Source: Pseudomonadota bacterium (lineage in GTDB: Bacteria > Pseudomonadota > Alphaproteobacteria > UBA2136 > UBA6156). From it: a stretch of 64,000 nucleotides of DNA. The notes under the pieces were generated by a model. The model ran no database searches and was not told where the DNA came from. It saw only the letters and a program-made list of their open reading frames with translations. The stretch is from positions 36,617-100,616 of the forward strand of contig WGMN01000001.1 of assembly GCA_016125035.1 (NCBI GenBank), given 5' to 3'. Positions 24,443-32,866 of this stretch are shown here, piece after piece. Position 1 is the first letter of the stretch, and each line of letters opens with the position of its first letter. The position numbers and the translations under genes are program-made.

Positions 24443-24686
24443 GGGGGGTTTCCTCCTTTTTCCATGCAGAGTTCTGTTCAAGGGCAAGATGGGACGGAAA
24501 TTGAGGCTTGCAAGGGGGGATGGGGTGGGGTATACGGCGGGTGTTGTGCAGGCCCTTACGGGGACTCCGCAACCACCTGGAGACAGGACCCCGCAGTGGG
24601 GAGACAGGCCCTAAAATCCGCAAGGAAACAGAGGCTTGGGACTTTAAATGATGGCCTTTTGGCCTGTGAGATGAGGAGTGGACAAC
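24443..24686. other. Leader/promoter region between 24442 gene and rpsP
   Basis: Divergent promoter region. A direct repeat ggagacagg (24579, 24600) and GC stems (cttacggggactccg) occur in the probable rpsP leader, which could hold control of ribosomal protein synthesis. No SRP RNA or tRNA was found here by eye. Confidence 0.35.
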
Positions 24687-25184
24687 ATGTCCGTGAAAGT
24701 GCGTTTGCAACGTGGTGGCCGCAGCGGCCTGCCGATCTACAGCATTGTGGTGACTGACAGCCGCAAGGGCCGCGACAAGAAATTTATTGAAAAGCTGGGC
24801 TTTTGGGCCCCCAAGGCCAAGGGCCAGGATGTTCCCTTCCGCCTGGATGAAACCCGTTTGACCCACTGGGTGGGCGTGGGCGCGCAGGTGACCGATGTGG
24901 TGGCGCGTTTGCTGATCAAGCAGAACGTGGGCCCGGAAAAGGTGCGCGAGCGCTTTGCCAAGGTGAAGACCCGCCGCATTAAGACCGCCGAAGTGGTGGC
25001 CAAGATGAAGGCCGATGGCGAAGCCCGCAAGGCCGCTGCCGAAGCCAAGAAGAATGGCGCGCCGGCTGAAGTTCCGGCCGAGACCCCGGCCGAAGTGCCG
25101 GCCACCCCGGCCCCGGCCGAGGTGCCCGCCGAACAGCCGGTGGAAGTGCCGGCCGAGCAACCCGCCGAGGCCCCCCAGGCCTAA
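24687..25184 (+). CDS. rpsP: 30S ribosomal protein bS16 with Pro/Ala/Glu-rich tail
   Basis: 165 aa. The first ~80 residues are bS16 ('SVKVRLQRGGRSGLPIYSIVVTDSR', 'FIEKLGFW'). The usual length is 80-110; here a Lys-rich helix and a repetitive 'PAEVPAE' tail of about 45 residues are added. ATGAGGAG precedes the ATG. The stop overlaps the rimM start (TAATG), coupling the subunit protein to its assembly factor. Confidence 0.96.
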   Translation: MSVKVRLQRGGRSGLPIYSIVVTDSRKGRDKKFIEKLGFWAPKAKGQDVPFRLDETRLTHWVGVGAQVTDVVARLLIKQNVGPEKVRERFAKVKTRRIKTAEVVAKMKADGEARKAAAEAKKNGAPAEVPAETPAEVPATPAPAEVPAEQPVEVPAEQPAEAPQA

Positions 25185-25678
25185 TGGCGGCGACCCAGCC
25201 GAACCTGGTGCGCGTGGGGGCCCTGAAGGGCCCCCATGGCTTGCGGGGGCAGGTGAAGGCCAAGCTGGGGCTGGATGACCCCGAGCTGGTGCTGCGCGCC
25301 GGGCCGCTGCTGACCGCCGATGGGCGCAGCCTGAAGGTGCTGGCGTTGCAGGGAGCCGGGCAAGGTTTGGTGGCGTTGACGCTGGAGGGCGTGGCCACGG
25401 TGGGAGATGCGGCGCGGTTGAAGGGGGTGGCGGTGTTTTTGGACCGTGCCGCCTGGCCGGAGGATGAGGGCGAAGTGTACCTGGATGCGCTGGTGGGGCG
25501 CGCGGTAGTGGGTGAGGATGGCACGGCTTATGGCGTGGTGGAGGCCACAGTGGATTTGCCCGCCGGGCCGGCGGTGAGCGTGGGCGGCAAGCTGGTGCCG
25601 CTGGCGGAAGATTTTGTGAGTGTGGAGGCCGGGCGCGTGGTGCTGACGGCGTTGGGCGTGCAGTTGCTGGCCCTGTAA
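25184..25678 (+). CDS. rimM: Ribosome maturation factor RimM
   Basis: 164 aa. The N-terminal beta-barrel motif 'VGALKGPHGLRGQVK' and the PRC-barrel segment 'EGEVYLDALVGRAVVGEDG...YGVV' are typical. It binds uS19 in 30S maturation. trmD and rplS, which usually follow, are absent; unknown genes follow instead. Confidence 0.93.
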   Translation: MAATQPNLVRVGALKGPHGLRGQVKAKLGLDDPELVLRAGPLLTADGRSLKVLALQGAGQGLVALTLEGVATVGDAARLKGVAVFLDRAAWPEDEGEVYLDALVGRAVVGEDGTAYGVVEATVDLPAGPAVSVGGKLVPLAEDFVSVEAGRVVLTALGVQLLAL

Positions 25679-25752
25679 GCCATTGACGGGTAAGGCGCGG
25701 GCGTGTTAGCTGGCGGCACGATTCCTCGAAGACTTCAGGCAGGAGGCCGAAG

Positions 25753-26079
25753 ATGAGCGGAGACAATGTGACGTCCCTTTTTCCGAAACAACGGCCGCGG
25801 CGTGGACGCCGTGGCGCTATCCCCGGCCAGGACCCGGCCCCGCGTACGCCGGCCACACCGGCGGTGCATAAGGCCAAGCCCGCAGGGGCAGAGCAACTGG
25901 CGCGGCAGTTCTACGCCTGGTGCGAGACGAACCGCGACGAGTACGACCCGCGTTCGGCCCGGCTGCTCCGGGAATTCCTGGAGACGCAAGGCGCGGGAAG
26001 CCTGTTCACCGACGTGAATGCCGCCCTGGGGACGATCCTGACCGGGCAGCAGGAACTGGCCTCGGCCGGTGGTTACTGA
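25753..26079 (+). CDS. Hypothetical protein (108 aa), basic N-terminus
   Basis: AGGAGG lies upstream of the ATG. The N-terminal 45 residues are Arg/Pro-rich and likely disordered; the rest is a compact helical region ('LARQFYAWCETNRDEYDPRSARLLREFLE'). No family recognised. It lies 2 bp before the next gene, probably cotranscribed. Confidence 0.65.
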   Translation: MSGDNVTSLFPKQRPRRGRRGAIPGQDPAPRTPATPAVHKAKPAGAEQLARQFYAWCETNRDEYDPRSARLLREFLETQGAGSLFTDVNAALGTILTGQQELASAGGY

Positions 26080-26081
26080 CC

Positions 26082-26387
26082 ATGCTTGACCGGTGCCCGG
26101 CGGAGGAAGACACCCTCCACCCGGCGGCGGAGGTGGCCCTGGCACAGCTGCGCGCCGATCTGGCGCGCAGCCCGCAAGGCCCTTACTGCCTGTTGGCGGT
26201 GGAAGGAGTGACGCGCGAAAGCTACGAAGCCTTGCGCGCGGATTGCCGCGTGGTGGAGTGCGCCTGGCACGACTGCGACGGTGTGGGCTATGCGGCGTTT
26301 GCCTTCCTCACCGACGGCAACCGCGAGCACTTTGCAGATGGGTTGGGCGAGCCGCCGAACATGTGGCGGGCGGATTATGAATATTGA
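26082..26387 (+). CDS. Hypothetical protein (101 aa)
   Basis: MLDRCPAEEDTLHP...; acidic soluble protein with 'VVECAWHDCDGVGYAAFAFL' in the middle. No family recognised. The start follows the preceding gene's stop by 2 bp, and a strong terminator ends this two-gene unit. Confidence 0.6.
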   Translation: MLDRCPAEEDTLHPAAEVALAQLRADLARSPQGPYCLLAVEGVTRESYEALRADCRVVECAWHDCDGVGYAAFAFLTDGNREHFADGLGEPPNMWRADYEY

Positions 26388-26390
26388 CGA

Positions 26391-26425
26391 CGGGGCGGCC
26401 TTTTTTGGCCGCCCCGTTTGCGTTT
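26391..26425 (+). terminator. Terminator after the 25753-26387 pair
   Basis: cggggcggcc-tttttt-ggccgccccg then tttgcgttt. Confidence 0.85.
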
Positions 26426-26526
26426 GGGGGTTGACGGGGGTTTGTATACGATGTAGGGTGAGGATGGCGCGAATGCCGATTCACCGGCCCGCGAGGGCTT
26501 TTCCGTATGAACCCATGGAGATCGAG

Positions 26527-27207
26527 ATGGGAGACGCTTACCGGACTTTGGAGGACTTCAAGGCCGCCAACATCGTGCATGCCGACGTGGCGACACTGTT
26601 GAATGGCCGCACCCTGGCCTACGGCCTTGGCTACGACTACCCCACCAGCAGGGGTGGGACCTTCCGGCTCTACCAGCCCTATATGACGGCCGTCAGTGCG
26701 GCCGAACGGGACTATATGGCCGGCAAGGAAAGCTTGAAGCATGACCTTGACGGCGTGCGCTTCAACAAGACCCTCGCCGACCGCAGGAGCCTGCGCCGCG
26801 AGCTGGCAGGCGACCTGCGCGGCCTGCTGGGCAGGCGTGGCCCCTTGTTGCTGGTGGGCAGCATGCGAACCACCGCTATGGTGGATGTTCTGCTGGAGGA
26901 CGAGGTGGAACGGGGTAAGCTTGCCCTGCTGGCCGTTGAGTCTGTTATCGCCCAACTGAGTTACATGGCCAAAGCTGGAAAGATGGCAAAGGCCTTAGGG
27001 CTCTCCTTCTCTCCAGCCTCACCCGCCAGCGTAATTGCCATGCATGCCCGGCTGGTGCAGGCGATGATGGCGAGAGCGCCGGAGTTGGAAGGTTTCTACG
27101 TTTCTCCGGCACTGGACAAAGCGATTAAGGACGGTATGACCATGGCGCAGATGTGCACCCAGCAGCCCGAACTGGCCGCGGAAGTTGGGCGACATGTCAG
27201 GAACTAA
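26527..27207 (+). CDS. Hypothetical protein (226 aa)
   Basis: I chose ATG 26527 (MGDAYRTLEDFKAAN) because GGAG lies 6 bases upstream; ATGs at 26464 and 26515 are alternatives. Mostly helical, no signal peptide or long hydrophobic segment, with several Met-rich stretches ('MAKAGKMAKALG', 'MTMAQM'). No family recognised. Monocistronic with its own terminator. Confidence 0.6.
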   Translation: MGDAYRTLEDFKAANIVHADVATLLNGRTLAYGLGYDYPTSRGGTFRLYQPYMTAVSAAERDYMAGKESLKHDLDGVRFNKTLADRRSLRRELAGDLRGLLGRRGPLLLVGSMRTTAMVDVLLEDEVERGKLALLAVESVIAQLSYMAKAGKMAKALGLSFSPASPASVIAMHARLVQAMMARAPELEGFYVSPALDKAIKDGMTMAQMCTQQPELAAEVGRHVRN

Positions 27208-27216
27208 TAAGTAAGA

Positions 27217-27255
27217 CACACGGGGCGGCCTTTATTGGTCGCCCCGTGTTGCGTT
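27217..27255. terminator. Bidirectional terminator
   Basis: acacggggcggcc/ggtcgccccgtgt stem between the 26527 gene and the convergent aconitase gene, with T-rich flanks on the plus strand. It resembles the terminator at 26391. Confidence 0.8.
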
Positions 27256-27266
27256 TTCAGTTGGTT

Positions 27267-29567
27267 TTAGGCGGCTTCTTTGGCGTTGAGGGCGTTGAGG
27301 GCAGAGCCGGCTTTGAACCAGGCGATCTGCTCGGCATTCAGCGTGTGGTTGAGCAGGATATCCACGCTGGAGCCATCCTTATGGTGGATGGTGGCCTTGA
27401 CCTGGCTGCCCGGGGCGATGGCCTTGAGGTTGTGGAAGCTGAAGGTATCGGTGGCTTCCACCAGGTCGTAGTCGGCCGGGTTGGCGAAGGTGAGCGGCAG
27501 GATGCCTTGCTTTTTGAGGTTGGACTGGTGGATGCGGGCGAAGGTGCGCACCATGGCCACCTTGCAGCCCATCCAGCGTGGGGACATGGCGGCGTGCTCA
27601 CGCGAGGAGCCTTCGCCCACGTTCTGGTCGCCGACGAACACCCAGCCCTGGCCTTGCGCCTTGTACTGGCGGGCGATTTCCGCCGGAGTGCCTTCCGCGC
27701 CGGTTTGCTGGTTGGCGGTTTTGCCGGTGGCGCCGGTGAAGGCGTTGACCACGCCCAGGTACATGTTGTTGGAGATGTTATCCAAATGCCCACGGTATTT
27801 GAGCCAGGGGCCCGCCGGGGAGATATGGTCGGTGGTGCATTTGCCCTTGGCTTTGATCAGCAGGGGCAGATTTTCATAATCCTTGCCGTCCCACGCCGCG
27901 AAGGGGTTGAGGATCTGCAGGCGCTCGGAGGCGGGGTTGACGGTGACGTCCGGCTGTTTGCCGGAGGCCGGGGCGAGGTAGCCTTGTTCGTCTGGCACGA
28001 AGCCCTTGGCGGGGACTTCATCCACCTGGCCGGGGGCTTTGAGGGTGAACTCCTTGCCGTCGGCGCCCTTGATGGGGGTGGCGAAGGGGTCGAGGTCGAG
28101 CCGGCCGAACACCGCGTAGGCCAGCACCGTTTCCGGTGAGGCGATGAACGAACAGGTGGAGGCGTAGCCATCGTTGCGTTTGGGGAAGTTGCGGTTGTAG
28201 GAACTGATGATGGAGTTGACCGTGCCTTCCTTGACGTCATCGCGCTTCCACTGGCCGATGCAGGGGCCGCAGGCGTTGGCGAGCACGGTGGCGCCGAGCT
28301 TTTCCAGCTTGGCCAGTTGGCCGTCGCGCTGGATGGTGGCGTGCACCTGCTCGGACCCCGGGGTGACCATCAGCGGGCATTGCAGCTTGACGCCGTGGGC
28401 GAGGAGCTGGTCGGCCATGATGCCGATGCGGCCCATGTCTTCATAGCTGGAGTTGGTGCACGAGCCGATGAGCGCGTAGGTGAGGTTGGCCGGGGCGGGT
28501 TGGCCCTTGTTGAGCTCCTTGACCCGGGCAGAGCCGAGGTGTTGGGGCATTTCCGACGCTTTGGCGAAGGCGTCCGGGCTGTGCGGGCCGACCAGCGAGG
28601 GTTCCAGCTCGGACAAATTAATGTCGATCACCAGGTCGTAGTACTTCTCCGGGTTCGTCGCGGTTTCGGCGTCGGCCACCAGCAAGTCTTTGTTTTCATG
28701 CAGGATACTGACCAGGTTCTCACGCCCAGTGACCTTGAGGTAGGTGTCCATGCGGGTATCGTACGGGAACAGCGAGGTGGTGGCGCCGAGCTCTGCGCCC
28801 ATGTTGCAGATGGTGGCTTTGCCGGTGGCGGAGATTTTTTCACACCCCGGGCCGAAGTATTCGATCACCCGGTTGGTGCCGCCCTCGCAGGTGAGGATCT
28901 GCAGCAGCTTTTGGATGACGTCCTTGGGAGCGGCCCAGCCCTTGAGCTCGCCGGTGAGGCGCACGCCGACGATGAAGGGGTGCAGCACCTCCCACGGCAG
29001 GCCGACCATGACATCCACCGCATCCGCCCCGCCGACGCCGCAGGCGAAGCTGCCCAGGCCGCCGGCGTTGGGGGTGTGGCTGTCTGTTCCGATCATCATC
29101 ATGCCGGGGAAGGCGTATTGTTCTAAAGCCACCTGGTGGATGATGCCCGAGCCGGGCTTCCAAAAGCCGAAGCCGTAGCGTTTGGAGGTATCGGAGAGAA
29201 ATTTGTAAACTTCCACGTTTTCCGTGTTGGCGGTGGCCAGGTCGGCATCTGCCCCCGAGTAGGCGCGGATGAGGTGGTCGCAGTGCACGGTGGTGGGCAC
29301 TGCAGCCTCGTTACGGTTGGCCTGCATGAACTGGAGGATGGCCATTTGCGCGGTGGCGTCTTGCAAGATGACCCTATCTGGGTGGAATTCGGTATAGGAT
29401 TCGCCGCGTTTGAGCTCGGCCTCGGCCGGGTTGTGCAGGTGACCGTAGAGGATCTTCTCGGCCAGGGTGAGCGGCCGGTTAAGGCGCTTTTTGATGACGG
29501 CGAGATTTTTCTTCGTATTTTCAAATACTTTTTGCACGAAGGCGGGGGTGGACTCGATTTGCAGCAT
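27267..29567 (-). CDS. Aconitate hydratase, mitochondrial (ACO2-like) type
   Basis: 766-aa [4Fe-4S] aconitase of the TCA cycle. Cluster Cys are in 'IGSCTNSSYEDM' and 'NACGPCIGQW'; substrate-site segments 'GTDSHTPNAGGLGSFACGVGG' and 'SRNFPKRND'-like ('NRNFPKRNDG') are seen. Length and sequence ('VIEYFGPGCEKISATGKATICNMGAELGATTS') match the mitochondrial aconitase group rather than the ~890-aa AcnA/IRP form usual in alphaproteobacteria, or AcnB. Start at MLQIES (29567); the ORF track overextends. Confidence 0.93.
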   Translation of the reverse strand: MLQIESTPAFVQKVFENTKKNLAVIKKRLNRPLTLAEKILYGHLHNPAEAELKRGESYTEFHPDRVILQDATAQMAILQFMQANRNEAAVPTTVHCDHLIRAYSGADADLATANTENVEVYKFLSDTSKRYGFGFWKPGSGIIHQVALEQYAFPGMMMIGTDSHTPNAGGLGSFACGVGGADAVDVMVGLPWEVLHPFIVGVRLTGELKGWAAPKDVIQKLLQILTCEGGTNRVIEYFGPGCEKISATGKATICNMGAELGATTSLFPYDTRMDTYLKVTGRENLVSILHENKDLLVADAETATNPEKYYDLVIDINLSELEPSLVGPHSPDAFAKASEMPQHLGSARVKELNKGQPAPANLTYALIGSCTNSSYEDMGRIGIMADQLLAHGVKLQCPLMVTPGSEQVHATIQRDGQLAKLEKLGATVLANACGPCIGQWKRDDVKEGTVNSIISSYNRNFPKRNDGYASTCSFIASPETVLAYAVFGRLDLDPFATPIKGADGKEFTLKAPGQVDEVPAKGFVPDEQGYLAPASGKQPDVTVNPASERLQILNPFAAWDGKDYENLPLLIKAKGKCTTDHISPAGPWLKYRGHLDNISNNMYLGVVNAFTGATGKTANQQTGAEGTPAEIARQYKAQGQGWVFVGDQNVGEGSSREHAAMSPRWMGCKVAMVRTFARIHQSNLKKQGILPLTFANPADYDLVEATDTFSFHNLKAIAPGSQVKATIHHKDGSSVDILLNHTLNAEQIAWFKAGSALNALNAKEAA

Positions 29568-29801
29568 GGGGGTGACCTTTGATAACCTTATTCTGATTAG
29601 GGCCGGAGTGTAGCCCCGTATGGGGCTGAGGAAAAGGGGTTGCTGACGGCCCTCCCCCACCCTGGATAGGCCTATGTAGGGAAAGGCGCTTGGGAGATGG
29701 GCAAAAAAGACGGCCCGCCGTTTGCACGGCGGGCCGGTAAGGTGGGAGGGGCACAGGGAGATAAAGCCTGCGCCCCCCCTCCCGGAAGGTATGAAGGGGG
29801 G
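29568..29801. other. Aconitase upstream region with hairpin
   Basis: Contains the aconitase promoter region on the minus strand and a perfect 10-bp hairpin cggcccgccg-tttgca-cggcgggccg (29711-29736) followed on the minus strand by TCTTTTTT. It could end leftward transcription from the small genes at 29802-30157. Nothing else seen. Confidence 0.5.
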
Positions 29802-29918
29802 TTAGCCCTTCGGCGGCTGGATCCCTCCTTCCCGCCGGTTGCGCGGCTTGCGGAAGGAGCTACCCGGTTGCGGCTCGCGGGCCGCGTGCGGGGTGGCTTG
29901 CGCCGTTTTTGAAGGCAT
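29802..29918 (-). CDS. Candidate small basic protein (38 aa)
   Basis: MPSKTAQATPHAARE...; AGGAGG lies about 13 bases upstream and the downstream hairpin at 29711 would end its transcript. Low-complexity and Arg/Pro-rich, so it could equally be a non-coding 3' tail of the 29963 gene. Confidence 0.3.
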   Translation of the reverse strand: MPSKTAQATPHAAREPQPGSSFRKPRNRREGGIQPPKG

Positions 29919-29962
29919 TTGCGTCTTCAGTCCTCCTCTGCGAGAGCCCAAGGCGGGCGAGA

Positions 29963-30157
29963 TTAGTGACGACGGCGATTGCGGGCGCGGTCTTTCGCCC
30001 GGCGGGCGGCAACCTCTTTGGCGCCCTTAACCTGGGCGGCCCGACGCACATCGCGCGGGGTGGCAGGGTAAACCGCCCCGGCAATGCGCTGACCGATGAA
30101 GGCCGCAAGCAGGTTGGCTTGAACGGTGGGAGAATCGACGTCGTGCTGGACTTGCAT
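29963..30157 (-). CDS. Small basic hypothetical protein (64 aa)
   Basis: MQVQHDVDSPTVQANLLAAFIGQRIAG..., with an Arg/Lys-rich C-terminus ('RRAKDRARNRRRH') suited to nucleic-acid binding. AGGAAG precedes the ATG. No family recognised. Divergent from the aminotransferase gene. Confidence 0.55.
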   Translation of the reverse strand: MQVQHDVDSPTVQANLLAAFIGQRIAGAVYPATPRDVRRAAQVKGAKEVAARRAKDRARNRRRH

Positions 30158-30336
30158 GGTCTTCCTATTGTCTTGAGCGTGAAGGGTGGGGAAGGAATCC
30201 AGGGGGCTGGGCGAAACGCTTTGGCCGGGAGATAGGCCGATGCTCCATGGATGTACACTTTATATGACAAAGGTGGCTTGATTGCGCAAGGGGTTGGGCG
30301 CAGGGTGAGGCGCTTTTTTAAGAAGGAGAAGATGAA

Positions 30337-31578
30337 ATGAGTAACACCCCTGCCCTGCCCGCCCCCTTGCCCGAGCTTTCTGCCCGCATGAAGGCCTTGC
30401 AGCCCAGCGCCATTATTAAGGTGGCCAATGCCGCCCGCGAGATGAAGGAGGCCGGTGAGAAAGTGATGAGCCTGAGCATTGGCGTGCCGGGATTTTTGCC
30501 GCCTGCGCATGTGTATGAGGCGGCCCATGCGGCGGTGGACCAGGATAGCGGAGACTACCTGGCCGGGAGGGGCAGCGCGGCGCTGGTGAAGGCCTTTGTG
30601 GCCAGCATGAAGGCGAAGGGGTTTGAGTACGCCGAGAACGAGGTGTGTGCCCAGGTAGGAGGCAAGGGCGCGTTGTTTAACCTGTTGCTGGCGCTGGTGA
30701 ACGACGGCGACGAAGTGGTGGTGCCCGCGCCTTATTGGGCAAGCTACCCCGAGATGGTGAAGCTGGCGGGCGGCGTGCCGGTATGCCCGACCGCCGATGC
30801 CCAGCACGGCTACAAGCTGACCGCCGCACAGCTGGAAGCGGCAATAAGCGGCAAGACCAAGGCGGTGCTTTTTAACAACCCCAGCAACCCCACGGGGATG
30901 CTTTATCACCCCGATGAGGTGGCGGCGATTGCGGCGGTGCTGGCCAAGCACCCGGGGGTGTGGATCATTTCCGACGATATTTACGATGAGCTGGTGTTTG
31001 AGGGCGGTGTGGGCGAGGCCAAGCGCGCCGCGCAGCTGATGGACAGCCACCCGGAATTGCGTGAGCGGCTGATTATTGTGCAGAGTGTCTCTAAGACCTA
31101 CGGCATGCCGGGTTGGCGCGTGGGCATGGTGGCGGCGCCGAAGGTGGTGGTGGATGCGCTGCTGGGCTTGACCAGCCAGAGCTTTACCAACCTGCCCGCC
31201 GTGACCATGGCGGCTGCTGCTGCTGCCTTGAGTGGCCCGCAGGACTTTTTGGCCGAGCAGAAAGCACGCCTGGTGAAGCAGCGTGATGAAGTGCTGGCGG
31301 CGCTGGAAAAGGCCGGGCTGCCCTGCCCCAAGCCGGAGGGGGCGTTTTATGTGTTCCCGCAGGTGAAGGGCTGTTTTGGCAAGACCACCGCCGGTGGTGC
31401 CGTGGTGGCAGACGACGTGAGCTTTTGCCAGTTGCTTTTGCGCGAGGAAAAGGTGGCCTGCGTGCCGGGCGGGGCTTTTGGCGACGCCGGGGCGATACGC
31501 ATCAGCTACGCCGGTAAGCCTGAAGAGCTGACCACCGCGTTGGCGGGGGTGGTGCGGTTTGTGGCGGGGATGAAATAA
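30337..31578 (+). CDS. PLP-dependent aminotransferase, class I (aspartate aminotransferase-like)
   Basis: 413 aa. Fold-type I motifs: 'NNPSNPTGMLY', 'DDIYDELVF', and the Schiff-base Lys in 'SVSKTYGMPGWRVG'. The closest group is bacterial Ib/gamma aspartate aminotransferases (AspC/AatA of alphaproteobacteria). AGGAG precedes the start, which overlaps a minimal ATGAAATGA start-stop. Monocistronic with a bidirectional terminator shared with atpC. Confidence 0.88.
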   Translation: MSNTPALPAPLPELSARMKALQPSAIIKVANAAREMKEAGEKVMSLSIGVPGFLPPAHVYEAAHAAVDQDSGDYLAGRGSAALVKAFVASMKAKGFEYAENEVCAQVGGKGALFNLLLALVNDGDEVVVPAPYWASYPEMVKLAGGVPVCPTADAQHGYKLTAAQLEAAISGKTKAVLFNNPSNPTGMLYHPDEVAAIAAVLAKHPGVWIISDDIYDELVFEGGVGEAKRAAQLMDSHPELRERLIIVQSVSKTYGMPGWRVGMVAAPKVVVDALLGLTSQSFTNLPAVTMAAAAAALSGPQDFLAEQKARLVKQRDEVLAALEKAGLPCPKPEGAFYVFPQVKGCFGKTTAGGAVVADDVSFCQLLLREEKVACVPGGAFGDAGAIRISYAGKPEELTTALAGVVRFVAGMK

Positions 31579-31590
31579 GCCGAACAGCTT

Positions 31591-31622
31591 AAAAAAAACG
31601 GCCCGGTGAGGGCCGTTTTTTT
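31591..31622. terminator. Bidirectional terminator between aminotransferase and atpC
   Basis: A8, acggccc-ggtga-gggccgt, then T7; works in both directions between convergent genes. Confidence 0.9.
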
Positions 31623-31635
31623 GACGACATTTAAT

Positions 31636-31893
31636 TTACTGGGCTTGGGCGGACTCGGCGAGGATGGTGACCGATTGGGGGGTGACCTCGGCCACGCCGG
31701 CGGTGACGCTGAAGGTTTGCGTTTGGCCCGAGGTGCTGGTGACACGGATGGTGCCACCCGCGCGCAGGGTGGAAACCAGCGCCATGTGGCCGGGCAGCAC
31801 GCCGAACTCGCCAGCCTCGCCGGGAACGGTGACAGAGGCCGCGTCTTCCACCGCCGCGAGTTGCTGGGAGGGGGTGAGGAGGATGAATTTCAT
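31636..31893 (-). CDS. atpC: ATP synthase epsilon subunit (short form)
   Basis: 85 aa covering only the N-terminal beta-sandwich ('GEFGVLPGHMALVSTLRAGG', 'AGVAEVTPQSVTILAE'). The C-terminal two-helix domain, which inhibits ATP hydrolysis in other bacteria, is absent (usual length 130-140). It is separated from atpD by four unrelated genes, so it is probably transcribed on its own. Confidence 0.92.
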   Translation of the reverse strand: MKFILLTPSQQLAAVEDAASVTVPGEAGEFGVLPGHMALVSTLRAGGTIRVTSTSGQTQTFSVTAGVAEVTPQSVTILAESAQAQ

Positions 31894-31937
31894 GGCCGCA
31901 CCTTAGCGGGTGCGGCCATGTTCGGCAAGGTGCTTAC

Positions 31938-32150
31938 CTAAAGCCAGTTAAAAGCCGCCCAGCCCACAGCGACAACCACGCTGACCACCGCGAATATGGC
32001 GCTTTGCCGAAGGAAACCATAACGGAAGGCGTGGCGCCGGTGAGGAGTTCTTTCCATGCGGCTGCCGACCAGCCCCATGAAACCGAACCAAACGGTAAAG
32101 CCGACCGGAATAAGTTCCAAGATAAAAAGCAATTGCAAGGGCTTCGACAT
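31938..32150 (-). CDS. Small membrane protein (70 aa)
   Basis: Of three overlapping minus-strand frames only this one has a proper Shine-Dalgarno (AGGAG, 8 bases upstream of MSKPLQLL). Two hydrophobic segments (~5-26 and ~49-68) flank a basic loop 'MERTPHRRHAFRYG'. Function unknown. It lies between atpC and a cluster of small secreted proteins. Confidence 0.65.
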   Translation of the reverse strand: MSKPLQLLFILELIPVGFTVWFGFMGLVGSRMERTPHRRHAFRYGFLRQSAIFAVVSVVVAVGWAAFNWL

Positions 32151-32263
32151 GGTGTGAGCTCCTGGAAAGGTGTGTACAAGATATATAAGACCATTCAACG
32201 AGAAACAACAGAACGAAAAACAAAAAGCGGCCCCCTTAGCCGCCTTTGTTGGGACGCCTGCCC

Positions 32264-32707
32264 TTAGTGCGTGCCGAGGCCCACGCCGACGTGGGTGCCC
32301 GCGCCCACGCCCAGGCCGCCGCTGCCCGTGGTACCGCCCACGCCGGCGTTGATGCCGGTGTTGAGAGACGTGCCCAGCGCGGCGCCGGTGCTGCCGGAGG
32401 TGGTGCCATGGCCGCTGGTGGTACCTTCCACGTTGCCATCGCCCTCTCCGCTGCCGGAGACGCTGAGGCTGCCGGTGGTGTCGCCGGAGGTGGAATCCTG
32501 GAACGTGGCGCCGTGGCGGACGCTTTGGTAGGTGTTGCCGCGCAGGCTGCTGCCAACGCTGCCGGTGGTGGCGCGGGCATCGGTGCCGATATCAGCGCCG
32601 ACATCGGCGCTGCCCGACGTGGTGCTGTTAAGCCCCAGTGCAGAGGCGGAAGCCACCGCGCCGACCATGGCGGTGGAGAGAATGGTGGTGAGAATGAGAC
32701 GTTTCAT
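32264..32707 (-). CDS. Secreted Gly/Ser/Thr-rich protein
   Basis: 147 aa. Signal peptide (MKRLILTTILSTAMVGAVASASA), then a low-complexity Gly/Ser/Thr chain ('GTSLNTGINAGVGGTTGSGG') without Cys. GGGGGAG precedes the ATG at 32707. Probably disordered or repetitive beta, extracytoplasmic; function unknown. Confidence 0.65.
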   Translation of the reverse strand: MKRLILTTILSTAMVGAVASASALGLNSTTSGSADVGADIGTDARATTGSVGSSLRGNTYQSVRHGATFQDSTSGDTTGSLSVSGSGEGDGNVEGTTSGHGTTSGSTGAALGTSLNTGINAGVGGTTGSGGLGVGAGTHVGVGLGTH

Positions 32708-32823
32708 GATTGTGTCTCCCCCTATTTTGGTTGGCCCATGCACCTCGGGGCTGCGGGGGCAGTGTGGCGCGGCCGGGCTAAGGAAACGATGTGGAAGGCG
32801 GTGTATTTCCGGCGACGGAACAT

Positions 32824-32851
32824 AAAAAAAACGGCGGGGTGCCCCGCCGTT
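32824..32851 (-). terminator. Terminator of the 32867 gene
   Basis: Minus strand: acggcgggg-ca-ccccgccgt followed by T8. Confidence 0.85.
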
Positions 32852-32866
32852 GGATTGCCACCAGGC

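Noticed and set aside
24443-24686. 4.5S SRP RNA next to ffh
   Set aside because: No SRP Alu/S-domain-like hairpin with the GGAA tetraloop region could be found by eye.
31934-32223. Two further minus-strand frames overlapping the 70-aa membrane protein
   Set aside because: They lack a Shine-Dalgarno at their starts and the 31938 frame has the signal AGGAG at the right distance.
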